In this document: positions 1 to 8,246 of the stretch, piece after piece
How the letters are laid out: the number at the start of each line of letters is the position of its first letter
Position numbering within the stretch: position 1 is the first letter of the stretch
Made by a program: the position numbers and the translations under genes
Notes under the pieces: model-generated
The model's database searches: none
What the model was told of the DNA's origin: nothing
Seen by the model: the letters and a program-made list of their open reading frames with translations, nothing else
Origin: an uncultured Prevotellaceae bacterium
GTDB lineage: Bacteria > Bacteroidota > Bacteroidia > Bacteroidales > Bacteroidaceae
DNA: 32,993 bases
Direction of reading: 5' to 3'
Assembly (NCBI GenBank): GCA_946405805.1
Contig: CAMJIL010000025.1
Span: 1 to 32,993 of the forward strand

Positions 1-151
1 GTGTCTCACTCATCAGTCGATACACAAGACTTGTCTTACCCACGCGCCTTCTGCCTGTGAGCACAACAAATCGTGAATAATCGTTGTACGCCTGACGTTG
101 CAATTCTCTAAGCTCGGTAATTTCGCGAACCCTGTCATAGAATTTCTTCAT
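1..151 (-). CDS. AAA-type ATP-binding protein, N-terminal 50 residues (partial)
   Basis: Reading leftward from the ATG at 149-151, an uninterrupted frame runs off the window edge and gives 50 residues starting MKKFYDRVREITELRELQ. Residues 33-41 are GRRRVGKTS, a Walker A P-loop, preceded by a hydrophobic beta strand (RFVVLTG). The short helical lead-in with REITELREL before the P-loop is typical of the archaeal-type/DUF234-linked ATPases that are abundant in Bacteroidota. These usually carry a C-terminal nuclease-like or winged-helix part, which is outside the window. A matching promoter lies just upstream (195-226). The biological role of the family is poorly known, and only nucleotide binding can be inferred here. 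Confidence 0.75.
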   Translation of the reverse strand, partial: MKKFYDRVREITELRELQRQAYNDYSRFVVLTGRRRVGKTSLVYRLMSET

Positions 152-194
152 AGAATTTTATGTCTGTAAATTTTATGGCTATAACATTTTGGCG

Positions 195-226
195 CAAAAT
201 TAAATAAAAATATCTAATATAACAAA
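195..226 (-). promoter_or_regulatory. Promoter for the leftward ATPase gene
   Basis: On the minus strand the sequence reads TTTG (223-226), 20 bases, then TAATTTTG (195-202). This matches the Bacteroidota consensus TTTG-N19/20-TANNTTTG. Transcription would start near 188, about 37 bases before the ATG at 151. Confidence 0.6.
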
Positions 227-315
227 CATTTTATAAAAAATATGTCTCAAGCATTGTTTTTGATGCTTTTTGTGTATTTTTTTGTACCTTAGCGGCAGAA
301 TTTAAAATTAATACT

Positions 316-1815
316 ATGAAAAAGTATTTCTTGATGGTGGTGGCTGTGGTGAACATGGCATGTGTTTGCAGAGCGCAGAGTAATAGTGTTGTCGGGATGT
401 TTCCTGAGAATGGGGCAACGGGTGTGAATATTGATACGCATCTGACGCTGACGATGAGTGATGATGTGGTGATAGGGCAGAAGGGCTTCGTGTCTGTCTA
501 TGATGCTGAAACGGGAAAACTTGTTGACAGGCTGGATATGAGTATTCCGGCCGGTCCTACCGCGAGTCAGCCAAATAATCCTGCGGCACAATATACGCCT
601 GTTCCTTATGTGTATAGGTCGCAGAATATCACGAATCGTAATACCAAGGCTGGCACGCCCTCAGGTGTTAATGCGTGGGATAAGGGACGCTATCAGCTGG
701 ATATCATCGGGGGCTTCTCGGATGGGTTCCATTTTTACCCCATCATTGCTCATGGTAAGCAGATGACGATATACCTGCATCATAATATGCTGGAATATAA
801 TCATGAGTATTACGTCACGATTGACAAAGGTGTAATAGGGGAATTTGCTGGTATCAGGGGTAAGAAGGCCTGGACATTCCGCACAAAGGAAAAGGCTCCT
901 GACAGCAGCAGAAGACAGCTGACGGTATCGGCTGACGGCAAGGGTGATTTTTCTACTGTGCAGGGGGCGATGGACTTTATTCCTGACTCTATTGCTACGG
1001 CACAGGATGGTTACCGCGTTTTCGTGAAGAACGGTGAGTATGAGGAACTGGTGTATTTCCGCAACAAACGTTTTGTCACCATCGAGGGTGAGTCACGTGA
1101 CGGGGTGTTGATACATTACCCAAACAACGAGGTGTTCAATCCTCATCCGGCAGATATCAAGACCAATGAGGTGCGTGGCACCTTTCCTTCGCGTCGTGCC
1201 GCCTTTGCTGCAGACAACTGCAGCGACCTGATATTCCGCAACCTTACAATAAGAACGGATTGCATGGGACAGGCTGAGGGCCTGCTGGTGAATGGGGAAC
1301 GTAACTTTTTTGAGAATATCCACATCATTGGCGACGGCGATGCCTTGCAGGCTAACGGCAGCTGTTACTGGCATAACTGCCGCATAGATGGTGGTGGTGA
1401 CACGATATTAGGGCGCGGACCGTCATTCTTCAATCATTGCACCATAACGAGTCGTGGGGCGTTTATGTGGATTCGCAACACGGAGGAAAATCATGGCAAC
1501 GTCTTTGTTGACTGCCACTTCAAGGGTATGTCTAATGATGCGGTATTGGGTCGCCTGCCAAGGAATCACGGCAAGAACTATCCGCATGCGGAATGTGTGC
1601 TGTTGAACTGTACCCTGGAGAATATTCCGTCTTCAGGTTGGGGCGTCATTGACGATGAGGCGAAGACGGCCACACTCCTTGAGTTTAACAGTCATGACAA
1701 AGAGGGTAGGGCGATAGACACCTCTGGAAGAAATCCGGTGATGCGTCAGTTGGACCCTATCCGCGATGCGCAACTCATTGGCAGATATTCTGACAGCCAG
1801 TGGGTGATGGAATAA
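316..1815 (+). CDS. Secreted pectin methylesterase (CE8) with N-terminal Ig-like domain
   Basis: This 499-residue protein would remove methyl esters from homogalacturonan, giving pectate and methanol, outside the cytoplasm. Residues 1-20 form a signal peptide. Residues 25-190 resemble a bacterial Ig-like (Big_5/SbsA) domain, starting GMFPENGATGVNIDTHLTL. From about 201 the pectinesterase beta-helix begins (LTVSADGKGDFSTVQGAM). Family motifs follow: GEYEE (240-244), QAEG (319-322), DGDALQ (340-345), GGGDTILG (359-366) in the place of the usual GxxDFIFG, and LGR (411-413). D342 and D362 are the likely acid/base and nucleophile. The Thr in place of Phe after the second Asp is a small divergence. 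A weak promoter-like TACCTTAG sits at 285-292. A rhamnogalacturonan acetylesterase lies 12 kb away (13931-14953), but no SusC/D pair is near. Confidence 0.88.
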   Translation: MKKYFLMVVAVVNMACVCRAQSNSVVGMFPENGATGVNIDTHLTLTMSDDVVIGQKGFVSVYDAETGKLVDRLDMSIPAGPTASQPNNPAAQYTPVPYVYRSQNITNRNTKAGTPSGVNAWDKGRYQLDIIGGFSDGFHFYPIIAHGKQMTIYLHHNMLEYNHEYYVTIDKGVIGEFAGIRGKKAWTFRTKEKAPDSSRRQLTVSADGKGDFSTVQGAMDFIPDSIATAQDGYRVFVKNGEYEELVYFRNKRFVTIEGESRDGVLIHYPNNEVFNPHPADIKTNEVRGTFPSRRAAFAADNCSDLIFRNLTIRTDCMGQAEGLLVNGERNFFENIHIIGDGDALQANGSCYWHNCRIDGGGDTILGRGPSFFNHCTITSRGAFMWIRNTEENHGNVFVDCHFKGMSNDAVLGRLPRNHGKNYPHAECVLLNCTLENIPSSGWGVIDDEAKTATLLEFNSHDKEGRAIDTSGRNPVMRQLDPIRDAQLIGRYSDSQWVME

Positions 1816-2027
1816 CGGTTAACGGTTATAGACGAAAAACGAAAGACGAAAAACGAAAGACGAAAAACGAAAGACAGGTAACGGTTAATGGTTAACGGTT
1901 AAAGGTCAAAGGTTCTTGAAACTTGAAACCTGAAACTTGAAACTTGAATGAGGTCTAAGGTCAAAGGCTTACTTCTTACCTCTTACATCTTACATCATAC
2001 ATCTTACCTCTTACATCATACCTCTCA
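1816..2027. repeat. Intergenic low-complexity word arrays
   Basis: The whole gap between two convergent genes is built from short degenerate tandem words: GGTTAACGGTTA blocks (1816-1828, 1875-1900), a GACGAAAAACGAAA array (1830-1875), CTTGAAAC words (1914-1947) and TTACCTCTTACATCATAC words (1969-2032). The last block continues to the stop end of the next gene. No promoter or clear terminator hairpin is seen. Confidence 0.85.
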
Positions 2028-3437
2028 TCACTCATCTGTTTGAAAGAGGGGGTCTTCTGGCATTACCATGACTGGTTTCTGCTCTGCTTCTTTCTGCAGG
2101 TCGGTGGAAACGTATTGCTTGTCAATGACGAGGCGGAACATATACTCCTTAAACCATCGGTCGGTCATGATGAGACAACCGGCCTGTCCGCTTTCTTTTC
2201 CCCATGAATTCTCTACCTTCCACTTGCGTGGCTTGCCTTCTGCATCCAAATCTACGGCAGAGAGCGTCATAGCATGTGTGGAACCGCTGTCGAAGGTGGC
2301 TATGCGTTGTGCCTTGCTCATGTTGAAAGTGGTATTGAAGAGTGATGCATAGTCATAGTTCTCGGTATCGAGATAGCCGCGTTTGCGGTCCAACTGCTTC
2401 GCGACGTCATACGAGCTGTACATCTTACGTCCATCCTTTAGCGATGCTATTGCCAACGCACTGATTTCTTCCATTGGCAGGTTAAGGTATTTCCAGTTGT
2501 GACCGTCATAGGTGTGGCGGTCGTATTCTACTTCGTATGTCTTATGGTACGGACGTCGCGGGTCGTTCATCACCATAATGAAGGTGCCGTTTATAGGTCC
2601 ACCCACAGTCTCCTGATAGAAGCTCTTTGGGGTATAATGCTTTGCTTCACCCTTTGGCTTTCCGTCTTTGTCAGTAAAGGCGTAGGTGAATTCCTTCACG
2701 GGTTCTCCCAATGTCAGACACAACATTCCATATATGGTGCTGAGCATCTCTGTCTTGCGCTGCTGTATTGCCTTTGCCGATGTCTTGCTGGCAGACATCT
2801 CATACAGTTCCAGGCCAAACTCGCGCAGTTTTGAAGATATCAGACGCGCCATGCGGCTTGTGTTTTCTGCAGAATATGTTTCGGGCACTATGCTTTGAGG
2901 TGCAAGACCATATTTCTCGGCCAAATCTGCAACACCGCAGAAGGTGCCGCCATCGTTGATGGGATGTTTAAAGAAAAACTGCAGGCGCAGGTCCTCAAAT
3001 GGTTTTCCTGCATTGTCTATCACTCCTTGCAGCATCAGGTTCGCCTTCTCCAACTGGTCATAGAAGAAGAGGTAGTCCTGTGAGAATTCCACTGTCAGGG
3101 TGTCCTTATGCTGTTTTGCGAAGTTGGAGCGTAGCACATTCAACCCGGAGAACATCCAGCAGCGTCCGCTCTGCTTCTGGTCGTGGATGGACTGCTTAGG
3201 TGTCTCGGTAGAGAAATTCGTATCTACTGCCCCTTGGTTTTTGAAGTTCTTTGAAAGGTCATCAATAGAATTGGATGCGATGGCGTTAAAGAGTGCCTTG
3301 CTGGACGGATTTGCGGCATACTGCTTTTCCATCTGTTGCAGCATCTGTGTGCTGATACCGCCATTGTTCTGTGCTGTTGCTGTGACAGAGCATACTAACA
3401 GGCAAAGAGTAATCGTTATGTTTATTACTGTCTTCAT
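2028..3437 (-). CDS. Papain-like aminopeptidase C (bleomycin hydrolase family, C1B), exported
   Basis: From the ATG at 3435-3437 the protein has 469 residues. An open frame extends 36 codons further upstream, but that part is encoded by repeat DNA, whereas MKTVINITITLCLLVCSVTATAQ is a clear signal peptide, so I chose the inner start. The catalytic triad is visible: Cys93 in QSGRCWMFSGLN, His388 in GSTHAMTLSAVDLD and Asn410 in KVENSWGKESG. These are the PepC/bleomycin hydrolase signatures. Cytosolic PepC trims N-terminal residues from peptides. Bacteroidota have secreted versions, and this one should act in the periplasm. It lies downstream of apt on the same strand. The repeat word AAACTTGAAACT directly precedes its ATG. 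Confidence 0.88.
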   Translation of the reverse strand: MKTVINITITLCLLVCSVTATAQNNGGISTQMLQQMEKQYAANPSSKALFNAIASNSIDDLSKNFKNQGAVDTNFSTETPKQSIHDQKQSGRCWMFSGLNVLRSNFAKQHKDTLTVEFSQDYLFFYDQLEKANLMLQGVIDNAGKPFEDLRLQFFFKHPINDGGTFCGVADLAEKYGLAPQSIVPETYSAENTSRMARLISSKLREFGLELYEMSASKTSAKAIQQRKTEMLSTIYGMLCLTLGEPVKEFTYAFTDKDGKPKGEAKHYTPKSFYQETVGGPINGTFIMVMNDPRRPYHKTYEVEYDRHTYDGHNWKYLNLPMEEISALAIASLKDGRKMYSSYDVAKQLDRKRGYLDTENYDYASLFNTTFNMSKAQRIATFDSGSTHAMTLSAVDLDAEGKPRKWKVENSWGKESGQAGCLIMTDRWFKEYMFRLVIDKQYVSTDLQKEAEQKPVMVMPEDPLFQTDE

Positions 3438-3601
3438 AGTTTCAAGTTTGACTTCGTCGATACCCGTAAGACTCCCCGTTTTGTCTAAGCCTCCCCGCAG
3501 GGGCAACATCGGCTTGACATCACTGGTCGCTTTGCGTGCATTCACGTTTCAAGTTTCAGGTTTCAAGTTTGACTTCGTCGATAACCTATAACCTATAACC
3601 G
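3438..3601. repeat. Mosaic repeat segment between apt and the C1 peptidase
   Basis: TTTGACTTCGTCGA occurs at 3447-3460 and 3568-3581, flanked by CTTGAAAC-type words (in reverse). A central GC-richer part (3468-3510) contains CCTCCCCGCAGGGGC. Positions 3518-3544 are identical over 27 bases to 5353-5379, and 19 of these bases recur at 24685-24703. The right end is built of ATAACCT words. No promoter consensus is evident. Confidence 0.8.
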
Positions 3602-4129
3602 TTATATCACCAACAGTGTTGTCATTTCTATGTCTTTGAACTGGTCTCTGCCGTGGAGGCCTTCGTCGGTAATCTCGACGATGAAGTTGACGTATGTCTT
3701 CTTGGGGTGGAAATACTGCACTAACTTATATGCTGCCATCGCTGTTCCGCCTGTTGCTAACAGGTCATCGTGTATCAGCACAACATCGTCTGGCGTAATG
3801 GCATCTATGTGTATCTCGATGGTATCTACACCATATTCCTTCGAAAACGACTCTCGGATGACGGTTGCTGGTAGCTTGCCCGGTTTGCGTGCCAGTACTA
3901 CTCCGCATCCTAAACGGGCTGCCAGAGCAGCTGCCATCACAAAGCCACGACTTTCAACACCCACAATCTTCGTGATGCCTTTGTCTTTATATAGCTCTTC
4001 CATCTCATCGAGCATAATCTTCATACACTCTGCACTCTTATAGAGTGTCGTAACATCCCTGAAGTTAATACCTTTCTTCGGAAAATCAGGAATCCAACGT
4101 AGATTCTTAAGTAAAACAGGATTGTTCAT
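3602..4129 (-). CDS. apt: Adenine phosphoribosyltransferase
   Basis: This cytoplasmic salvage enzyme converts adenine and PRPP to AMP and diphosphate. The protein has 175 residues, the usual size. It shows IPDFPKKGINFRDVTTL near the N terminus, the GVESRGF adenine-binding segment (57-63), RKPGKLP (81-87), and the PRPP-binding loop VVLIHDDLLATGGTA (116-130) with paired acidic residues before the TGG turn. All hallmark motifs are intact. The gene is followed by the exported C1 peptidase on the same strand after 164 bases of repeat DNA, so co-transcription is possible but the functions look unrelated. Confidence 0.95.
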   Translation of the reverse strand: MNNPVLLKNLRWIPDFPKKGINFRDVTTLYKSAECMKIMLDEMEELYKDKGITKIVGVESRGFVMAAALAARLGCGVVLARKPGKLPATVIRESFSKEYGVDTIEIHIDAITPDDVVLIHDDLLATGGTAMAAYKLVQYFHPKKTYVNFIVEITDEGLHGRDQFKDIEMTTLLVI

Positions 4130-4287
4130 TTGTTATAAAGTTTAAAGTTTAAAGGTTAAAGCTTAACGGTTAACGGTCTAAGGTATTTTTCTTAATTCTT
4201 ACACCTAAAGGTATAAGCGGCAAAGCCGGTTACTTAACTCTTAATTCTTAACTAAATTTTTTTACCTCATACATCATACCTCTTACA
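4130..4287. repeat. Word arrays upstream of apt
   Basis: The segment consists of TTTAAAG and GGTTAACGG words, CTTAATTCTTA words and TACCTCATACATC words. Positions 4196-4219 are identical over 24 bases to the reverse complement of 24643-24666 and contain the palindrome ACCTAAAGGT. AAGCGGCAAAGCCGGTTAC (4215-4233) recurs in altered form at 25662-25680. CTAAGGTA at 4178-4185 resembles a leftward -7 box, but no -33 box is seen. Confidence 0.75.
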
Positions 4288-5250
4288 TCATACCTCTTCT
4301 TTTGAGATATATCTTGAGAAGAATATCGATGTGCATATTACAGCTATAAAGGCTGCGAGGATGAGGGCCATCTGTAGGGGATGGTTCATGGGATCGTTCC
4401 ATATCTCATTGAAGAAACCGTTGCGCCCACATATCTCGACGAAGGTCCAGAAGACGATGACTGTGGCGAGGGCGAAGCGGATATTACGGCCCCACTGAGT
4501 GATGTGGAGTTGTTTCTTGAACATCAGGATGGCCCCCACGAGGCATACCAATCCCAATATGATGGTAACAGGATGGCTGGGTCCAAGGAATACTGGGTCG
4601 TAACAGAACATCAGGATGAGGTATGTGCCCCACATCATTACATTCCACTCCATAAAAACTACCATGCTGGGATGGTGCGCCATAGGACGCACGAGAGTTG
4701 TGGCAGAGGGGGAGATACGGAATATGAGGTGTTTCTGCAGCCAGTTGAAGAAGTTACATCCTGTTCTGGTGCAGAAGAGATACATCGTCATCACCATCAT
4801 CCAGAGTCCGAAGGTGGCAGACATGATGAGATATTCCGGTCGGGAGCCACGAATAGCCTTCAGTTCCGGACGGGTATAGGTCTCAAGAGGCTTGCCATTG
4901 ATGAGGAAGTCGTGCTGTGTACAGATGCCATCGACATAGGTGGAGGTGGTCTGTACTATGCCAGTACCGAGCAGGTCGCAGTGGGTTCCAAAACGTTGGG
5001 CATAGTAGAGGAAAAGAAATTCCACCCATCCTGTCCAGAAGAGCATAGCACCGATGATGCCGAAGAGTGTCTGTTTGGTGTCACCCTTTACGAAGATACC
5101 TGTGATTGCTAACACGAGACCTACAAAGCCCATTGCGAAAGCTGCATAATGCAACGGTTCTGGGGCCAGGGTATGCTCCATGATACCCATCAGGGCGTGT
5201 CCCAGGGGCATGAGGAGCAGGATAATGAGGAAAGAACCGAAGGTTTTCAT
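4288..5250 (-). CDS. Uncharacterised polytopic membrane protein
   Basis: The 320-residue product from the ATG at 5248-5250 (MKTFGSFLIILLLMPLGHAL) has about eight hydrophobic segments separated by short loops, with a larger polar loop around residues 95-150 containing CDLLGTGIVQTTSTYVDGIC. I do not recognise a family or any enzyme motif. A frame start five codons upstream (MKLET) is encoded by the adjoining CTTGAAAC repeat and is less likely. The gene lies downstream of the HmuR-like receptor on the same strand, but a 225-base repeat gap separates them, so membership of the haem operon is uncertain. Confidence 0.7.
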   Translation of the reverse strand: MKTFGSFLIILLLMPLGHALMGIMEHTLAPEPLHYAAFAMGFVGLVLAITGIFVKGDTKQTLFGIIGAMLFWTGWVEFLFLYYAQRFGTHCDLLGTGIVQTTSTYVDGICTQHDFLINGKPLETYTRPELKAIRGSRPEYLIMSATFGLWMMVMTMYLFCTRTGCNFFNWLQKHLIFRISPSATTLVRPMAHHPSMVVFMEWNVMMWGTYLILMFCYDPVFLGPSHPVTIILGLVCLVGAILMFKKQLHITQWGRNIRFALATVIVFWTFVEICGRNGFFNEIWNDPMNHPLQMALILAAFIAVICTSIFFSRYISKEEV

Positions 5251-5475
5251 AGTTTCAAGTTTCACGTTTCACGTTTCAAGTTTGACTTCGTCGATAATCC
5301 CAAGAACTCCCAGTTCTGACTATGCATTCCCACAGGGGTTACTCTTGCATGTCATCACTGGTCGCTTTGCGTGCATTCAAGTTTCAGGTTTCAAAGGCAT
5401 ATTTTCTTAATTCTTAACTCTTAACTCTTAATTCTTAACTCTTAACTCTTAACTCTTAACTCTTAACTTTAAACT
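5251..5475. repeat. Mosaic repeat plus CTCTTAA array
   Basis: CGTTTCAAGTTTC words (5253-5281) precede TTTGACTTCGTCGA (5281-5294). A segment identical over 27 bases to 3518-3544 lies at 5353-5379. From 5405 to 5468 there is a tandem array of CTCTTAA/TTCTTAA words. No promoter or terminator is clear. Confidence 0.85.
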
Positions 5476-7428
5476 TTACAATTTATCAATATCTATTGAC
5501 ACACCTACCATGAGGTTGATGCCGAGGGTGGTGGGAGAGTTGAAGAGATAATGTCGTGGGGCGTAGTTGAAGATATTGTCGAGGGCGACATTGAGACTGA
5601 ACGCCTTGCGGATGCGGTTGGTGAGCTGCACCTTCCAGATGGAGTATCCGTTGCAGTCGATGTCATAGAGACTGAATGGCGGTGCCATCTGCATCTTGGT
5701 ATAGGTGAGAGATGAGAGATAGCGTCCTGTGATGAGGAGGGTGGTGGCATAGTTTTTGGTCCATGCCTTACTCCAGTCGGCACGCACGATGAGAGAATGC
5801 GGACGTGCCGGTGCATATTGGTTAGCACTACCATCACGCACCTGTTCGTGGGTGTAGCAATAGCCCAGGCGAGCTGCTATGACAGAGGCATCGCTGAGTT
5901 GCCACTGCGACTGTGCCGTTGCCTCAAGGGCAAAGACATTCATGCGCTTGATATTGATATACTGAATGTAGTTACGCTGGTGCTCCACATCGACCTGTGG
6001 CAGATGAGTGGCAATCTTGTCGTTGACAATGTTGTAGTTCGCACTGACGGTGAAGTTATACTGCCCTGCGGTATATTCTGCTCCGAGGTTGAAGTTATGT
6101 GACTTCTCGGCAGTAAGATTCTCGTTGCCATAGACATAGATAGTGCCCACCATCAGGAACTGTGAATACTTCTCCTTGAGGGTAGGGGCCCTGAAACCGC
6201 TGGCATAGCCACCACGAAGGGTGAAGTTACTGAGATTATAGCGGAAGCCTAACTTGCCTGTAATATGAGAGGTGCTCTTGTCAGAGAAATAATCCCAGCG
6301 ACCGGCACCGATAAGTTCCCAGTGATTATTGATGGTCCAGTCGTACTGGGCAAACAAATCAGTGGTGTATTGATGATAAGAACGTCCTGCCTCAAACTGA
6401 TAAGACAAGAGGTAGTCACGCATATAGTCACCACCGAAGGTGAGGGTGCCATTCTTGCCAAAAGTGTGGTTATAGAGGGCGCGGACGCTGTTCTGCACAT
6501 TAGAATAGTCGCGGATGTCCTTGTTGTATTCCTTATAATAATCAGACTTATCGTACTGGTCGAAGTTATACACCATTTCGAGGTAGTCACGGGAAGAGAT
6601 ATTCCATTCGCCCCGGAGTCCACCGCTGAAGTCGCGATAGCGGTCCGGGATGACGGGATCCTGCTTGTCCTGACGGAAGAAATATCCGATATGTCCTATG
6701 AGTTTCAGATTATCGAGAGGTCGCCACACGAGGCGGTCCTTTACATTCCACGTTTTGCGGCCATACACCTTACGGAATTCGCAGTCGTCATTCATATCGG
6801 CACAGACAGTATAGGTGTCGATATATGTATGCTGCAGGCTCACAACATTATTGAAACGCCCCTTGTTCAGTCCGAAGACACTACCATAACGCTGTTCCTT
6901 ATGATCCGCCCAACGAGCATTCACATTCAGCGACCATGGCTGCTGTGATTCCTTTGTGATGATATTGATGACGCCACCCACGGCATTTGAGCCATAGAGG
7001 GCTGAGGCAGCACCCTTGATAATCTCGATATGGTCAACATCAGCCATGTTGAGGCGTAGGAAATCGGTATTCTCCATCGTCTCGCCAGCCAGACGCTCAC
7101 CGTCAAGGAGGATGAGGATGCCCTGACCGGAGAAGCCTGACATATTCATATTGGTCTGCTGATTCATGGCATAGGCAAATTCTACGCCAGGGAGTTCATG
7201 CTGCAGAAGGTCTATGATATTGGTGGCATCACTCTTTACAATATCCTCTGACGTTATGATACGTGTTTGGATAGGAGTGTCCTTAAGGAGTTTTCGAGTG
7301 CGGGTGCCAGTGACGACAATCTGGTCGAGACGCATAGAATCGGCCACCTCATCGACAACCCCCTCTGCCAGCGTGACAGGCATGATGGTAAAGAGAGAGA
7401 GGAGTAAGAGAAGTATTCGTATCGTCAT
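5476..7428 (-). CDS. hmuR: TonB-dependent outer membrane receptor, HmuR-like (candidate haem receptor)
   Basis: The 650-residue protein has a signal peptide (about 1-21), a plug domain (about 34-160) with QIVVTGTRTRKLLKDTPIQT, LLDGERLAGETMENTDF and the strand KGAASALYGSNAVGGVINIIT, and a beta-barrel ending in an amphipathic strand. The FRAP box characteristic of haem/haemoglobin receptors is at 412-415. It is followed 20 residues later by NENL (435-438), a variant of the NPNL/NPDL box. The usual conserved His between the two boxes is not evident, so the ligand may be bound differently. The start lies 3 bases after the stop of the HmuY-like gene, a tight operon. Uptake of haem is inferred from these motifs and the partner gene. 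Another metal complex or cobalamin remains possible. Confidence 0.8.
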   Translation of the reverse strand: MTIRILLLLLSLFTIMPVTLAEGVVDEVADSMRLDQIVVTGTRTRKLLKDTPIQTRIITSEDIVKSDATNIIDLLQHELPGVEFAYAMNQQTNMNMSGFSGQGILILLDGERLAGETMENTDFLRLNMADVDHIEIIKGAASALYGSNAVGGVINIITKESQQPWSLNVNARWADHKEQRYGSVFGLNKGRFNNVVSLQHTYIDTYTVCADMNDDCEFRKVYGRKTWNVKDRLVWRPLDNLKLIGHIGYFFRQDKQDPVIPDRYRDFSGGLRGEWNISSRDYLEMVYNFDQYDKSDYYKEYNKDIRDYSNVQNSVRALYNHTFGKNGTLTFGGDYMRDYLLSYQFEAGRSYHQYTTDLFAQYDWTINNHWELIGAGRWDYFSDKSTSHITGKLGFRYNLSNFTLRGGYASGFRAPTLKEKYSQFLMVGTIYVYGNENLTAEKSHNFNLGAEYTAGQYNFTVSANYNIVNDKIATHLPQVDVEHQRNYIQYINIKRMNVFALEATAQSQWQLSDASVIAARLGYCYTHEQVRDGSANQYAPARPHSLIVRADWSKAWTKNYATTLLITGRYLSSLTYTKMQMAPPFSLYDIDCNGYSIWKVQLTNRIRKAFSLNVALDNIFNYAPRHYLFNSPTTLGINLMVGVSIDIDKL

Positions 7429-7431
7429 GGG

Positions 7432-8196
7432 CTAAAACGGGTATTTTACGTCAATGGTGAGGATACCCTTCTTACCAGTGGTATCATAATACTTATCGAG
7501 GAACAAGGCTGCATAGGTGCCATCGCTCATTCGCATAGCATACACCCTGTTGGTAACGGCATACTTAGGAGGTGGGGTCGAGAAGTCCATCGTCACCCAG
7601 CGGGTCATGACGGGGTTGACATAACTGCTGATGTGCCATATATTCCAGCTCATCATGTAAGTGAGATCTACGATACACTGGTGGGGCATCCATTCGTCAG
7701 GAGTGTATGTGGCAGCCTTGATGGCATCAGCATTCGCCATAGCGTCATCGATGGAAGAATAAGGCGTCTCATAGACGGCACCATTATTTGTCTTGACATC
7801 AAAATGGTGTACAGCAAAGTCCCATTTTTCCGCATCCTCCTGTGTTGCCACAGGGATGTCGCGTTTATACATATATTTCGCACCTCTGACGCTATCGAGT
7901 TCCCAACGGGTCTTGCCGTCCCACTGGCCACTGAGACTGAGAGTGTCGGGAATGCTTTTTACCGTGAGTGTCTTGTTATGAAGGTCAACATATATCCATT
8001 GTGAGAAACCTACGGCATTGAGCTTCAGGGTGTATCGTGTATCATTGGGATTACCATTAAAGCCAAAGACGATGTCGCCTGATGACACATCCTCTGGGCT
8101 GTCGTAGATGTCGGACATGATGCCGTTACAACTGCAGAGAAGAAACGTCAGCAATGTGAAGAGTGGAATGTGAAATGTGCAATGTGAAATGTGCAA
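7432..8196 (-). CDS. hmuY: HmuY-family haem-binding surface lipoprotein
   Basis: The 254-residue protein has a lipoprotein signal ending in LLCSC, with Cys23 as the likely lipidated residue. The HmuY fold signature is visible: WDFAVHHFDVKTNNG (125-139), a central Trp/Met-rich part (170-200), and the C-terminal hairpin GTYAALFLDKYYDTTGKKG (226-244) followed by ILTIDVKYPF. In the family these proteins take haem from host carriers and pass it to the HmuR receptor, which is encoded next. Haem ligands differ (His or Met) among relatives, and I cannot assign them here. Most of the signal peptide (CTFHIPLFTLL) is encoded by the TTTCACATT word array that also fills the upstream gap, so the natural start is hard to prove. 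Confidence 0.82.
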   Translation of the reverse strand: MHISHCTFHIPLFTLLTFLLCSCNGIMSDIYDSPEDVSSGDIVFGFNGNPNDTRYTLKLNAVGFSQWIYVDLHNKTLTVKSIPDTLSLSGQWDGKTRWELDSVRGAKYMYKRDIPVATQEDAEKWDFAVHHFDVKTNNGAVYETPYSSIDDAMANADAIKAATYTPDEWMPHQCIVDLTYMMSWNIWHISSYVNPVMTRWVTMDFSTPPPKYAVTNRVYAMRMSDGTYAALFLDKYYDTTGKKGILTIDVKYPF

Positions 8197-8246
8197 TGTG
8201 AAATGTGAAACTTGAAACGTGAAACTTGAAACTTGAAACCAGAATG
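8128..8246. repeat. CACATTTCA/TTGAAAC word array running into the hmuY signal peptide
   Basis: On the plus strand, words of the type AATGTGAAATGTG (8157-8205) pass into GAAACTTGAAAC words (8206-8240). The first part is the coding region for HmuY residues 2-14. The second part fills the 50-base gap to the upstream calycin-like gene. Confidence 0.8.

Noticed and set aside
1830..1875. Possible CRISPR-like or telomere-like repeat
   Set aside because: Units are 8-16 bases, directly tandem and without unique spacers, and no cas genes are present.
3100..3591. 163-codon open frame on the plus strand
   Set aside because: It is antisense to the C1 peptidase and runs into repeat DNA.
4381..5112. 243-codon open frame on the plus strand
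   Set aside because: It lies opposite the membrane protein gene, has low-complexity His/Glu-rich sequence without domains, and no promoter.
5405..5468. Possible origin-type iterons (CTCTTAA)
   Set aside because: Words are degenerate and similar arrays occur in many gaps. No replication gene or DnaA-box cluster is near.
6265..6948. 227-codon open frame on the plus strand
   Set aside because: It is opposite the HmuR-like receptor coding region, rich in Ile/Val as expected for an antisense barrel sequence, with no start signals.
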